The notes beneath the pieces were generated by a model that ran no database searches, was not told where the DNA came from, and worked only from the letters and a program-made list of their open reading frames with translations. DNA of 64,000 nt from Bin87 sp964502995 (lineage in GTDB: Bacteria > Chloroflexota > Dehalococcoidia > Lucifugimonadales > UBA3495), in NCBI GenBank assembly GCA_964502995.1, contig CAZCZB010000002.1:81540-145539 (forward strand), in the 5' to 3' direction. The position numbers were made by a program, and so were the translations under genes. Position 1 is the first letter of the stretch; each line of letters opens with the position of its first letter. Shown here piece after piece: positions 7,888 to 16,965 of the stretch.

Positions 7888-9468
7888 CTATGTCGAGCCA
7901 CTGCCATCCTCGGCAACGTCAACTCGGTCTATCAAGTTACTGCGCATCTGCGGGAATAGTAGCACATCGCGAATGGTGGACTGGCCGGTCAGGAGCATAA
8001 CAAGCCGGTCGATACCGATACCCAACCCTCCCGTGGGCGGCATTCCGTATTCCAGGGCCGTCAGGAAGTCGCTGTCGGTTCGGTCAGCCTCGTCGTCGCC
8101 GTACGCGTCGCGCTGGTGTTCCTGGGCAGCGAAGCGTTCCCGCTGGACTTCGGGGTCGTTCAGCTCGGTATAGGAGTTCGCGATCTCCATGCCGGCCGCG
8201 AACGCCTCGAACCGCTCCACGTAACCGGACTTGTCGGGATGGTTCTTGGCCAGCGGCGACATGTCCTCGGGGTAGTCCATGAGAAAGGACGGCTGCACCA
8301 GGTGCGGTTCAACGTACACCGACAGCATCTTGTCGATGAGTCGCCCGCGCGCCTCTCGCGGCCCCGGCTGCAGCCCCAAATCCAGCGCGACACCGGTGAG
8401 AGATTCCGCGTCAGGGTAGTCCTCAATGTCAACGCCGCTGCGCCGTTGCAATTCCTCGCGCAGGGAAAGCCTCGGCCACGGCGGCGAAAAGTCGATCACA
8501 TCGTCCCCCATGGCGATGCTCATGGAACCGTGAACATCCTGCGCCAGCGACGATACCAGCGACTCCACCATCTCCATCACGGCGTTGTAATCCGCGTATG
8601 CCTCATAGGATTCCAGCAGCGTGAACTCCGGGTTGTGGTCCTGGTCGATGCCCTCGTTGCGGAACACGCGGCCGATTTCATACACCCGGTCCAGGCCTCC
8701 CACGATCAACCGCTTGAGGTACAACTCGGTGGCGATGCGTAGGTATAGCTGCTCGTCCAGCGCGTTGTGGTGGGTGATGAACGGACGGGCATGGGCGCCG
8801 GCGGGGATAGGCACCAGAATGGGGGTGTCCACCTCCACAAATCCCCGGTCGTCGAAGAACCGGCGAATTCCGCTGATGATCCGGCTGCGCTGGACGAATG
8901 TTTCAGCGACCTCCGGGTTGGCAATCAGATCCAGATAACGCTGCCGGTATCGGGTTTCAATATCCCTCAGGCCGTGCCACTTTTCGGGCAGGGGACGCAT
9001 ACCCTTGGCGAGGATGGTGAGCGAACGCGCCTCGATGGTGGGCTGGCCGGTGCGCGTCCGTATCATGTTTCCGGTTACGCCCAGAAAGTCCCCGAGGTCC
9101 AAATCCTGCAATAATTCGTAGTCGTCCTCCAGGACGTTGCGCCGCAGCATCGCCTGAACCACGCCAGATGCGTCCCGAATGTCCAGAAAGGCGGCGCGAC
9201 CCATCACGCGCATGGACACCACGCGGCCGGCCACGCTGATGTCGCGAACGCTGTCGGGATCGTCCGAGGCTTCCGCGTCTTCGAATCGGGCCACGGCTTC
9301 CGCAGCGGAACAGGTCCGCTCAAAACGCGGCGGGTAGGGATCGATACCGCGTTGCCGGATTCGTGACAGCTTGGCTCGGCGGCTCTCCAGGTTGGCATCC
9401 AGGCTGCCCAGATTTTCCGATGTATCGTTGGCGGCGGCGTCCGGTTGGTCAGGCACGGTGGTAGTCAA
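7888..9468 (-). CDS. lysS: Lysyl-tRNA synthetase, class II
   Basis: The enzyme charges tRNA-Lys. Its 526 residues comprise an N-terminal OB-fold anticodon domain (about 60-170) and the class II core. Motif 2 appears as YEIGRVFRNEGIDQDHNPEFT and motif 3 as GLGIGIDRLVMLLT. The start codon is TTG at 9468, preceded by CGGAGA. A predicted promoter lies about 40 bp upstream. It is the first gene of the lysS-Uma2-serS transcript. Confidence 0.96.
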   Translation of the reverse strand: MTTTVPDQPDAAANDTSENLGSLDANLESRRAKLSRIRQRGIDPYPPRFERTCSAAEAVARFEDAEASDDPDSVRDISVAGRVVSMRVMGRAAFLDIRDASGVVQAMLRRNVLEDDYELLQDLDLGDFLGVTGNMIRTRTGQPTIEARSLTILAKGMRPLPEKWHGLRDIETRYRQRYLDLIANPEVAETFVQRSRIISGIRRFFDDRGFVEVDTPILVPIPAGAHARPFITHHNALDEQLYLRIATELYLKRLIVGGLDRVYEIGRVFRNEGIDQDHNPEFTLLESYEAYADYNAVMEMVESLVSSLAQDVHGSMSIAMGDDVIDFSPPWPRLSLREELQRRSGVDIEDYPDAESLTGVALDLGLQPGPREARGRLIDKMLSVYVEPHLVQPSFLMDYPEDMSPLAKNHPDKSGYVERFEAFAAGMEIANSYTELNDPEVQRERFAAQEHQRDAYGDDEADRTDSDFLTALEYGMPPTGGLGIGIDRLVMLLTGQSTIRDVLLFPQMRSNLIDRVDVAEDGSGST

Positions 9469-9505
9469 TCTCCGGCGCGGGTTCCATCTGCGTATAACGG
9501 CATTA

Positions 9506-9534
9506 ATCCTACGTTCATGATATTGGAATGTAAA
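9506..9534 (-). promoter_or_regulatory. Predicted sigma-70-type promoter for lysS-Uma2-serS
   Basis: On the minus strand TTTACA (9534-9529) is separated by 17 nt from TAGGAT (9511-9506). Transcription would start near 9499, about 30 nt before the TTG start of lysS. Confidence 0.5.
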
Positions 9535-9589
9535 GAAAAATACCCGAATGATGTCGGCGGGTGCATGGTTAGTCGGAATACAGGTTGAC

Positions 9590-9595
9590 TATAAT
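9590..9595 (+). promoter_or_regulatory. TATAAT -10 element upstream of the Yip1-like gene
   Basis: A consensus TATAAT followed by GGCCG lies 63 nt upstream of the start at 9658. No good -35 hexamer is present at 16-18 nt. The same TATAAT plus GC-rich discriminator recurs upstream of several other genes here. Confidence 0.42.
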
Positions 9596-9657
9596 GGCCG
9601 AACATAGCAAGGGGCGCTATTGCGTCGAAGACACCAGGAGCCGATGAGGGTTTCGAT

Positions 9658-10254
9658 ATGATTCAAAGGATGATTGGCGCGGCGTTATTCAACGCCCAAA
9701 CCTATGAAGAGATAGAAGCCGACCAGGGCGCCCTTGGCCAGGCCATCGGCGTTGTGCTGCTGGTCACCCTGTGCGGCGTGGTGGGCGGCATAATCGGAGG
9801 ATTGTTGCAGGGATCCGCCGGCCTGGGTATTGTCCTGGGAATAATCGGCGGGTTGGTTTTCGGAATAATCCGTTGGGCGCTGTGGGTTACGGTCATGTTC
9901 GTTGTGGGCGGGAAAATGCTGCGCACCAGTGATACCCAAACCAGTTGGGCGGAATTGGGACGTGTGATGGGATTCGCCTACACGCCAGGCGTGCTGTCAC
10001 TGCTGTCGTTCATTCCTGCCATCGGTACCCTTTTCCCGGTAATCGGTTTCTTCTGGACGTTGGCAGCGGTAACCGTGGCGGTCAGGCAGGCTTTGGATTT
10101 CGAGTCCACCGGCCGCGCGATCGCGGTGGTTTTGCTTTCCGCCGTAGTTGGCTTCATACCCTGGATAATCGTCGTCGCCATACAGGTCGCTGTGCTGGGC
10201 GGCGGTGAACCGGAAGCCTCCGGTTCGTTGATGGCAGTTTGGAATCTGATCTGA
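9658..10254 (+). CDS. Yip1-family integral membrane protein
   Basis: A 198-residue polytopic membrane protein of the Yip1/YckA-like family, whose function in bacteria is not established. Typical traits are the N-terminal amphipathic stretch that includes FNAQTYEEIEAD, followed by five hydrophobic segments rich in Gly, Val and Ile. The GGIIGGLLQG and GGLVFGIIRWALW segments form the first helices. The gene behind it begins only 7 nt after its stop, so the two likely share a transcript. Confidence 0.7.
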   Translation: MIQRMIGAALFNAQTYEEIEADQGALGQAIGVVLLVTLCGVVGGIIGGLLQGSAGLGIVLGIIGGLVFGIIRWALWVTVMFVVGGKMLRTSDTQTSWAELGRVMGFAYTPGVLSLLSFIPAIGTLFPVIGFFWTLAAVTVAVRQALDFESTGRAIAVVLLSAVVGFIPWIIVVAIQVAVLGGGEPEASGSLMAVWNLI

Positions 10255-10261
10255 TTTCGTC

Positions 10262-10990
10262 ATGCGCGACAAGTGGGCCATACGCGAGGAGGTTTGGACG
10301 GCGCTGGAAACCGCCCGCGTCGTGCGCGGCAGGACGGTGCACGACAAGATCCCCAATTTCATCGGCAATGATTCAGCGGCTGCCCATGCCACCGAACTGC
10401 CCGAATGGGATCGCGCCCGCGCCGTCAAGAGCAACCCGGACCAGGCCCAGCGTCCTCTGCGCCAACTGGCCCTCGAACACGGCAAACTTCTCTACATGGC
10501 GGTGCCCCGCCTGAAGGACGAGCGGGTTTTCATTGAACTCGACCCCGCTCGCCCTGAGGTGGAGCCCAGGAAGTCATCCACCATTTCCGGCGCGTTCAGG
10601 GTGGGACGGCCGGTTTATGTCGATGAGATGCAGAAGGTTGACCTGGTGCTTTCGGGTTCGGTGGCCGTCAACCGTCTCGGAGTGCGCATCGGCAAGGGCG
10701 GCGGATTCGCCGACCTTGAATATGGACTGGCCGCGGCCGCCGGCATCCTCACGCCCGACACCCCGGTGATCAGCACCGTTCATCCCATGCAGGTTCTGGA
10801 CGAGGAATTGCCCTGGACCCAGCACGACGTACCGCTGGACATCGTGATTACCGAGGACGAGATCATCCGCTGCCACCAGGGTGGGGGCGATTTGCCCCGG
10901 CCGACCGGCATCTACTGGGAGGACCTGGACGAGCGCAAGATCAGATCCATCCCGCTGCTGGTCAAATTGCGGGCGGCTGCCAACGATTGA
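10262..10990 (+). CDS. 5-formyltetrahydrofolate cyclo-ligase-like protein
   Basis: A 242-residue member of the 5-FTHF cyclo-ligase superfamily, which in its classic form makes 5,10-methenyl-THF from 5-formyl-THF with ATP. The family fold shows in the N-terminal WAIREEVWTALE helix and the LLYMAVPRLKDERVF strand. The glycine-rich RIGKGGGFADLEYG loop corresponds to the ATP-binding G-x-G-x-G-x-x-D-R segment. The first third and the C-terminus diverge from short bacterial YgfA proteins. It more closely resembles the MTHFSD-like branch, whose substrate is uncertain. It probably shares a transcript with the Yip1-like gene. Confidence 0.7.
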   Translation: MRDKWAIREEVWTALETARVVRGRTVHDKIPNFIGNDSAAAHATELPEWDRARAVKSNPDQAQRPLRQLALEHGKLLYMAVPRLKDERVFIELDPARPEVEPRKSSTISGAFRVGRPVYVDEMQKVDLVLSGSVAVNRLGVRIGKGGGFADLEYGLAAAAGILTPDTPVISTVHPMQVLDEELPWTQHDVPLDIVITEDEIIRCHQGGGDLPRPTGIYWEDLDERKIRSIPLLVKLRAAAND

Positions 10991-11057
10991 CCGGGAACCG
11001 CCAACTGGGAACCGCAACCCGGGGACTCGGAACGTCTCATCCTGCCAGTCGCCGTTG

Positions 11058-11063
11058 TATAAT
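11058..11063 (+). promoter_or_regulatory. TATAAT -10 element upstream of the unknown gene at 11131
   Basis: A consensus TATAAT followed by CGGCG sits 68 nt before the start codon. The -35 region is not recognisable. Confidence 0.4.
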
Positions 11064-11130
11064 CGGCGCAGTCATAATACCGTCGCGTCGTGTTGATTGA
11101 CGCCGGAATCATGCAGGGAGGTATGTAGAA

Positions 11131-11574
11131 ATGACGCAACCCGTAATGCACGCTCAAATGGGAGGAGCCACCGGGGGTGAGGAGGAACTGATTCCCGCCG
11201 GCGCCGTGACTTTTGGCCTCGTTTACCGCACGGACGTGGGCGCGATGAGCGATGAAGGCATCTGTATCCACGTGTACGGCAACGACATCGAGGGGGACGA
11301 CAAGGAACTCCTCAGGTTCGACTGCTTCCGAATCGGGCCCCACTATCACTACCGCAACAAGACCATCAACAAGAACGACCGGCTGGAGCTTGACTTCACG
11401 GCCGAGGGCGACCCGTTGGCCTGGACTTTGGACAAAATCCAGAACCGGCTTCCCATCATGCTGCTCCGCTGCGAAGCGGATTCCACCGCGCGCGCCGTTG
11501 ACCAACGGGACGTGGACGCGGCCCTGCCTCACATCGTTGCGTGGGCCGAAACCAAGACCCACAATCGGGGTTAG
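11131..11574 (+). CDS. Conserved-looking protein of unknown function, 147 aa
   Basis: I do not recognise this family. The protein is soluble and acidic with no signal peptide. Its centre alternates short hydrophobic strands with charged loops (FGLVYRTDVG, GICIHVYGND, LLRFDCFRIGPHYHY), suggesting a small beta-rich domain. The C-terminal third is helical. A His/Tyr cluster, GPHYHYRNK, could be functional. A GGAGG lies upstream of the ATG, and a TATAAT element and a strong downstream terminator frame it as a single-gene transcription unit. Codon use resembles its neighbours, so I consider it a real gene. Confidence 0.65.
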   Translation: MTQPVMHAQMGGATGGEEELIPAGAVTFGLVYRTDVGAMSDEGICIHVYGNDIEGDDKELLRFDCFRIGPHYHYRNKTINKNDRLELDFTAEGDPLAWTLDKIQNRLPIMLLRCEADSTARAVDQRDVDAALPHIVAWAETKTHNRG

Positions 11575-11606
11575 GTCCGCGCGACGCGGAATCTACCGAG
11601 ATAACG

Positions 11607-11640
11607 AAACGGGTTCGGCTTCCCGGCGCCGAACCCGTTT
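11607..11640. terminator. Bidirectional intrinsic terminator
   Basis: A perfect 13-bp stem (AAACGGGTTCGGC / GCCGAACCCGTTT) has an 8-nt loop. The arms end in AAA and TTT, so it can act on both strands. It separates the convergent unknown gene and chrA. Confidence 0.82.
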
Positions 11641-11680
11641 GCTAAGCCAGGCGCGCGGAATCCGCACCGAGCCACGGGAA

Positions 11681-12925
11681 TCACAACAACCCGGCCCAAC
11701 TGAAAACCCAGCCCAACGCTCCGGCGCCGACAATCACCAGCGGCGCCGGAGCCCGGAAAAACATCACCGACCCGAACGCCAACAGTGCAATCACCGCGCC
11801 CGCCGCGCTGGGATCAGACCGCTCCCACAGCAGGAATACCACGCCCACCACCAGGCCGATTGCCGTGGCATTGACGCCCGTCAGGGCTATCCTCACCCAC
11901 GGATAGCGCCGCACCTTCTCCCAGAAGGGCAGCACGCCGAAGATTATCAGCAGCCCCGGCAGGAAGAGTCCCACAAAGGCCAGCAAAAGCCCGGGGACAC
12001 CGCCGGCAATGGCTCCAAGATAAACGCTGAAGCTGAACAGCGGGCCGGGCAGCGCCAGCATCAAGGCCAACCCGTCCAGGAACTCCTGCTGCGTCACCCA
12101 CCCTGGTTCGACCACTTCGGCGCTGAGCATGGGCAACACCACCTGGCCACCGCCAAAAATCAGCGACCCGGTGCGGTAAAAGGACTCCAGGATTTGCAGC
12201 CACGGCCAGTCCAGCGCCAGGCGGGCCAGGATCAGCGCGGCCAGCAGTCCGAAGAACAGCAGCAGCAGCAGGGTGCCGGCAACCCGCGAGATTCCCAGGT
12301 TGTCCAGGGGAACACTTCCCGTCCGGTTGGTCTCATCGAATCGTTGGCGTCGCAGGGCCACCGCTGTAACCATCCCTCCCAGGGCGAGCACGGCCGGAAA
12401 GGCCCAGGGCTGGCGCACCAATATGGTCACCACAGCCCCCAGGAGCATCAGGCCCATGGTCAGGCGCGTGTTGACCACTGCGATGCCGAGCCTCCAGGCT
12501 GCCACCGCAACCAAGGCCACCGTGGCCGGCTGCACCCCGTCCAGCCATTGCGGGCGTCCTCCATCGTCCAAAAATGTCGCCACGCCCAGTCCGGCCAACG
12601 CCATAATCGTCGCCGCCGGATACAGGAAGAGAAGAAAGGCCAGCAGGCCGCCCAGCGGCCCGGCCCTTGCAGTGCCGACGGCCACCACCATCTGGGTTGA
12701 GGTGGGACCGGGCAGTCCCTGCCCCAAACCCAGGAGTTCCACAAAACGCTGCTCGTCGAGCCAACCGCGTCTGGCCACGAATCGCTCTTGCAGCAGCGCG
12801 ATGTGGGCCTGTGGTCCACCGAAGGCGATCCACCCCAGCGGCAAGAATGCCCACGCCACCTCAGCCAGCCTGCGTGGCAGTGAGGGCGTGGATTCAACGT
12901 CGGGCCGGTTGGTCGGTTCGTCCAT
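11681..12925 (-). CDS. chrA: ChrA-family chromate efflux transporter, two-domain form
   Basis: An inner-membrane transporter of the CHR superfamily. Members expel chromate by proton antiport, though many environmental ones have untested substrates. It has about 414 residues and two homologous halves. The first carries FGGPQAHIALLQERFV, then the ELLGLGQGLPGPTSTQM signature. The second carries FGGGQVVLPML and LALPGPLFSFS. I placed the start at the ATG at 12925, 8 nt after the stop of the TauE gene. The longer frame would overlap that gene by 40 bp. Co-transcription with the TauE/SafE gene suggests an anion-export pair. Confidence 0.86.
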   Translation of the reverse strand: MDEPTNRPDVESTPSLPRRLAEVAWAFLPLGWIAFGGPQAHIALLQERFVARRGWLDEQRFVELLGLGQGLPGPTSTQMVVAVGTARAGPLGGLLAFLLFLYPAATIMALAGLGVATFLDDGGRPQWLDGVQPATVALVAVAAWRLGIAVVNTRLTMGLMLLGAVVTILVRQPWAFPAVLALGGMVTAVALRRQRFDETNRTGSVPLDNLGISRVAGTLLLLLFFGLLAALILARLALDWPWLQILESFYRTGSLIFGGGQVVLPMLSAEVVEPGWVTQQEFLDGLALMLALPGPLFSFSVYLGAIAGGVPGLLLAFVGLFLPGLLIIFGVLPFWEKVRRYPWVRIALTGVNATAIGLVVGVVFLLWERSDPSAAGAVIALLAFGSVMFFRAPAPLVIVGAGALGWVFSWAGLL

Positions 12926-12933
12926 GTTGCGCG

Positions 12934-13776
12934 TCAGAATAGCACGCTGGCCGACCGCCACAGCATCATGCACCCGGATCCGGTGAGCATCACGCCCATC
13001 ACCAGCAGCAGCCGGCTAACGCTGATTCGCCCGGTGAATTTGGCGCCCACGTAACTGCCCACTATCGCCGGCGCCAGCAAAATCGCCAGAAGCGCAAGGT
13101 CGGGCCGCGTGTGCAGCATGTGGCCGATCCAGCCGAGCGCGCCCATGGTCATCCCGATAAACAGATTGCTGCCGGCGGCGATCCGCGGGTCAACGCGCAT
13201 CACCCTGATGATCAGCGGCAACCGGACGGAACCGAGCACCAGCCCAATGGCCCCGGCCAGCAGACCGAGTCCAAAACTCGCCCCGACGCCGCTCACCGTT
13301 CTCCACAATGTGAATTGACCGGCCGACCCGTCCAGTTGATCCTCCGACGGACTATCGGAGTGAGCGTCACGCCGCCGTCGTGCAGCCAACACGACCAATT
13401 CTATCCCCTGCCACAGGATCAGCAACCCGGCCAGCGTGATGAGAAGATTGACCGGGGCCCGATTGCTGAGGTAACCACCCAGGAATCCGGCGACGAAGGC
13501 GGGAATCCCGATGACCAAAACCAGGTGGAGATTGACGCGCCCGTCGCGGAAATGGCGGTAGCTACCGGTAACGCCGACCACGCTGCTGACAAATATATTC
13601 GCGCTCGCCGCCACCTGCAGCGGGACCCCCAGCATCAACATCGCAGGGAGCCGCATGGTGCCCAGTGACAGTCCAATCAAGCCGCCCAACAGGCCGATCA
13701 CGGCAGACATTGCCAGCAGCAAGCCGGCAAGCCAGACGGCCAGATCCGACGGCAATCCAAAATCGGACAGCAACAT
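12934..13776 (-). CDS. TauE/SafE-family sulfite or organic-anion exporter
   Basis: A 280-residue membrane permease of the TauE/SafE (DUF81) family, which exports sulfite, sulfoacetate or related anions. About eight hydrophobic segments are visible in two halves. Each half opens with a glycine-rich helix (GLLGGLIGLSLGTMRLPAML and GLLAGAIGLVLGSVRLPLII), the family's internal repeat. It starts at an ATG preceded by GAGGTG. The chromate-transporter gene follows at once on the same strand. The actual anion is unknown; a sulfopyruvate-decarboxylase-like pair lies 8 kb away. Confidence 0.82.
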   Translation of the reverse strand: MLLSDFGLPSDLAVWLAGLLLAMSAVIGLLGGLIGLSLGTMRLPAMLMLGVPLQVAASANIFVSSVVGVTGSYRHFRDGRVNLHLVLVIGIPAFVAGFLGGYLSNRAPVNLLITLAGLLILWQGIELVVLAARRRRDAHSDSPSEDQLDGSAGQFTLWRTVSGVGASFGLGLLAGAIGLVLGSVRLPLIIRVMRVDPRIAAGSNLFIGMTMGALGWIGHMLHTRPDLALLAILLAPAIVGSYVGAKFTGRISVSRLLLVMGVMLTGSGCMMLWRSASVLF

Positions 13777-13825
13777 CGCACCACCTCACCACCCGACTCC
13801 GGTCGATGCCGGTCCCGGCATCAGA

Positions 13826-14878
13826 TCAGGGCTGGCCCACTGACTCAGCGACTCCGACCTCCTGCATCAATTCGTAAATCTGACGCCAGGTCTCGTCCTC
13901 AATGAAAATGCCGTCGGCGCGACGCTGCTGCTCGGTGCGGTATTCAATCTCGCCGGGGTAGAAGACCTCAGAGAATCCGGAGGCCGGCGGCGACGTCTTG
14001 ACAAACTCGGCGAACTCGGTCATCTCCTGCTTGAAGTCCTCAAGCGGGCGGAACTTGGACACGTCAAACACCGCCAGGAAGCAGCCGTCGTTATGCCGCG
14101 CCTGAGGGTCGATGCCAAAACCAAGGCCGGTCAGCAAACCCGAGAACATCTCCACCATGAACGACAGACCAAATCCCTTGTGGCCCTGGTCCGCGCCCAC
14201 TGGCAAAATGGCCCCGCCGGCGGCGTAGTCATTGGGGTCGTTGGTGGGGTTGCCATCCTTGTCCACGATCCAGCCGGTGGGCACCTGCTCGCCGCGGTTG
14301 CGGGCCAGGCCGATCTTGCCGGCGGCCACCGCAGAGGTCGCCATGTCCAGCAGCACCTGCCCGGGCAGGTTGCTGGGAACGCCGATGCAGATGGGGTTCG
14401 TGCCCAGGCGTCGCGCGCGCCCACCGAACGGCGCCACGGCCTTGGGACCCGCGCCGGAGTCTGCCGTGAGGAGCGCGATCATACCCTCCTGCGCGCAGAT
14501 GGTCGGGTAATCGCCCAGGCGTCCGATGTGGCTCTGGCGTCGGATCGTGAATGCGGCGACGCCGTTCTGCTTGGCCTTGTCGATCGCCAGGCGCGTCGCC
14601 TTTTCGGTTACGACGAACCCGAAACCCCAGTGCCCGTCAATCACGGCGGTGGTCGGAGTCTCGCTGAGCACCTCAAACGGGGCGCCCGGCACGATATGGC
14701 CGCGGTCGATGCGCTCGCAGTATTCGGGGATGTGTATGCAACCGTGGGAATCGTGGCCGACCAGGTTGGCCTTCACCTGGTGGGCCGCCACTATTTCGGC
14801 CTCTTCGGCCGGCGTTCCTTTGGCCTGGTAGATGGCCGACGCGGCCTTGTGCAGATATTCGGGCGTGAAAATGGGCAT
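13826..14878 (-). CDS. Ldh-family (malate/L-lactate/ureidoglycolate-type) dehydrogenase
   Basis: A 350-residue NAD(P)-dependent oxidoreductase of the Ldh_2 family, distinct in fold from Rossmann dehydrogenases. It carries the family motif VGHDSHGCIHIPEY containing the catalytic His. It also has the AAFTIRRQSHIGRLGDYP nucleotide-binding region and GQVLLDMATSAVAAGKI. The start at 14878 follows GGAGG; the reading frame is open much further upstream, but that extension has no family similarity. It diverges from a CodA-like amidohydrolase, and the two may act on related 2-hydroxy-acid or ureide compounds. Substrate not determinable. Confidence 0.85.
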   Translation of the reverse strand: MPIFTPEYLHKAASAIYQAKGTPAEEAEIVAAHQVKANLVGHDSHGCIHIPEYCERIDRGHIVPGAPFEVLSETPTTAVIDGHWGFGFVVTEKATRLAIDKAKQNGVAAFTIRRQSHIGRLGDYPTICAQEGMIALLTADSGAGPKAVAPFGGRARRLGTNPICIGVPSNLPGQVLLDMATSAVAAGKIGLARNRGEQVPTGWIVDKDGNPTNDPNDYAAGGAILPVGADQGHKGFGLSFMVEMFSGLLTGLGFGIDPQARHNDGCFLAVFDVSKFRPLEDFKQEMTEFAEFVKTSPPASGFSEVFYPGEIEYRTEQQRRADGIFIEDETWRQIYELMQEVGVAESVGQP

Positions 14879-15032
14879 GACACGGCCTCCGTGAGTGGGA
14901 GTTGGCTGACGATAATGGCGGAGATTGTAGCAGGATTGGCTGCGCGTTTCTCTGCCACCGCTCGCACATTCGGGTGGTCGAATAGCAGTACAATTGAGCC
15001 TCGATGCAATTCCCGCAGATTTTGGAGGACTC

Positions 15033-16265
15033 GTGGACACCATCATCAGGAACGCGAGGGTAACTGACGGACCGGATTCGACGCCGGTGGATATCGGGAT
15101 TGAAAACGGGCGCATTGCCGCCATTGCACCGGCTCTGCACGCGGATGCGGAAACGATCGACGTCGAGGGGCGGTTGGTAACGCCAGGGTTTATTGAAACC
15201 CACATCCACCTGGACAAGTCCTGCATACTGGACCGCATCCAGTCCTCAACCGGTGGTCTGGACGCGGCAATTGGCGAAGTGGCAAGGCTCAAAGCCGGAT
15301 TCACACCCGAGGATGCGTACCAGAGGGGCAGAAGAACTCTGGAAAAATGTGTCCTCAACGGAACCACTCACGTCCGCACGCACCTGGAGGTTGACCCGGT
15401 GATCGGTCTGCGCAGCCTGGAGGGTGTGCTGCCCCTTGTGGATGAGTTCAAGTGGGCCCTGGATCTGGAAATCTGCATCTTTCCCCAGGAGGGGTTGCTC
15501 AACAACCCCGGCACCGACGAACTGATCGTCGAAGCGCTGAAACGGGGCGGCAGAGTGGTCGGCGCCGCTCCCTACACCGACACGGATCCCAAAGGCCAAA
15601 TCGATCGCGTGTTCGCGCTGGCGAGGGAATTTGACATCGACATCGACATGCACCTGGACTTCGGCGCGGACACCGGGTCGTTCGACCTCGACTACGTGTG
15701 CGAACTCGCCGACCGGTTCGGCTACGGAGGCAGGGTTGCCATCGGCCACGTCACCAAGCTATCCGCTCTGCCGCACGACGACCTGATGGCGAAAGCCCGG
15801 CTGCTCGCCGGCTCCGGGGTGGCGGTTACCGTGCTTCCAGCTACCGACCTGTATCTGATGGGCCGCGACCTGGATCATTCGATGATCCGTGGCGTCGCGC
15901 CGGCCCATCGGCTGCTGCCGAAGGGAGTGAACTGTTCGCTGTCCACCAACAACGTGCTGAATCCGTTCACTCCCTACGGAGACTGCTCGCTGGTGCGCAT
16001 CGCCAATCTGTACGCCAACATCTGCCAGGTGGGTGATGGGGATGGCCTGACCGACTGTTTCGACATGGTGACCAGCCGCTCGGCCCAACTGCTGCGGTTG
16101 CAGGATTACGGTATCGAAGTCGGCAGGGCGGCGGATTTCGTGGTACTCGATTGCAACAGCCGGGCGCAGGCGGTTTCGGAGGTCGTCGCCCCAACGATGG
16201 GATTCAAGGCGGGACGGCGCACCTTCGTGCGGCCCGCCGCGACACTGGAGCGACCCACCGATTGA
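15033..16265 (+). CDS. CodA-like amidohydrolase (cytosine deaminase / N-alkylammelide hydrolase family)
   Basis: A metal-dependent amidohydrolase of about 410 residues. Relatives deaminate cytosine or isocytosine, or cleave alkyl-ammelides. Metal ligands are visible as H-x-H in ETHIHLDKS, a His in RTHLEV, HLDFGAD, AIGHVTKLS and the Asp in NPFTPYGD. The HLDKS and STNNVLNPFTPYGD segments are typical of this subfamily. I chose the GTG at 15033, with GGAGG 4 nt upstream, over an upstream ATG that lacks such a site. A TACAAT element lies at 14989. It probably acts on a heterocyclic nitrogen compound. Confidence 0.82.
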   Translation: MDTIIRNARVTDGPDSTPVDIGIENGRIAAIAPALHADAETIDVEGRLVTPGFIETHIHLDKSCILDRIQSSTGGLDAAIGEVARLKAGFTPEDAYQRGRRTLEKCVLNGTTHVRTHLEVDPVIGLRSLEGVLPLVDEFKWALDLEICIFPQEGLLNNPGTDELIVEALKRGGRVVGAAPYTDTDPKGQIDRVFALAREFDIDIDMHLDFGADTGSFDLDYVCELADRFGYGGRVAIGHVTKLSALPHDDLMAKARLLAGSGVAVTVLPATDLYLMGRDLDHSMIRGVAPAHRLLPKGVNCSLSTNNVLNPFTPYGDCSLVRIANLYANICQVGDGDGLTDCFDMVTSRSAQLLRLQDYGIEVGRAADFVVLDCNSRAQAVSEVVAPTMGFKAGRRTFVRPAATLERPTD

Positions 16266-16310
16266 CGAAGAGGCTCAGCCGGACATTGTTTAGGCGGTAC
16301 GGCCACCGGG

Positions 16311-16721
16311 TCAGAGAATCTTTTCAAAATAGTGCCGGCTGGCTCCGCCTTCGTACCCTGCCGAAACGCCGAACCGGCAGTATCCTCGCCGTTCGTAGAA
16401 GGCCGGCGCCTGGAACGACATCGTGTCCACCATGGACGCGGTGCAGCCCAGATCACGGCCGCGCTGCTCGACCCAGTCCATCAGGCGCGCGGCCAACCCC
16501 AGCCCCCGGAATTGGGGATGCACCCACAACAATCTGATGTGCAGCTTGCCCCAATAAACCGTACCGGCGATGCCGGCCACAACCCGGCCCGCATCAATAA
16601 AACCGGCCCTCAACGGAGTGATCGAACGGGCCGAAGCGATATCGGCGCTGTGCGCGTCCAGACCACTCTCTATCTCTGAAACCTGCACGTCGGTCAGAGT
16701 TTCCGAAAACTCCATGCCCAT
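16311..16721 (-). CDS. GNAT-family N-acetyltransferase
   Basis: A 136-residue acetyl-CoA-dependent acyltransferase. The acetyl-CoA-binding motif A appears as VHPQFRGLGLAARLMDWVEQ. The C-terminal APAFYERRGYCRFG segment is the usual GNAT motif B with the Tyr general acid. GGAG precedes the ATG by six bases. The acceptor is unknown. It is convergent with the amidohydrolase and divergent from a dehydrogenase gene. Confidence 0.85.
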   Translation of the reverse strand: MGMEFSETLTDVQVSEIESGLDAHSADIASARSITPLRAGFIDAGRVVAGIAGTVYWGKLHIRLLWVHPQFRGLGLAARLMDWVEQRGRDLGCTASMVDTMSFQAPAFYERRGYCRFGVSAGYEGGASRHYFEKIL

Positions 16722-16965
16722 TCAATTCTCCAATCATCGGTTGCTGTCGTTGGATGTCGCGAATGCAATCGGTGGTGACCCGCAAATGGATTTTGCGGGG
16801 CAGAAAAATCGATCACCGGCTCAAGCGCGGTTGGCGCGGGCCACCCGCGCTGCGACAGCGATGCGGCCGCCACCGCCGCAGTCAAACGATTCCGATTTGC
16901 CGCCGCACGGACAGAGCCTTACACTGCCAGATCACCAACACAATTGCCATTCGGAGGGACTCGAA

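Noticed and set aside
11252..12700. A 482-codon plus-strand open frame opposite chrA
   Set aside because: It is extremely rich in Gln, Pro, Arg and His with no domain pattern and lies antisense to a clear transporter, so it is a high-GC shadow.
14879..15367. Long N-terminal extension of the Ldh-family gene
   Set aside because: It runs antisense through the amidohydrolase start. The family sequence begins at the ATG at 14878, which follows GGAGG.
16570..16965. N-terminal extension of the dehydrogenase at 16966
   Set aside because: It overlaps the GNAT gene on the other strand and has no family similarity. The ATG at 16966 has a good GGAGG.
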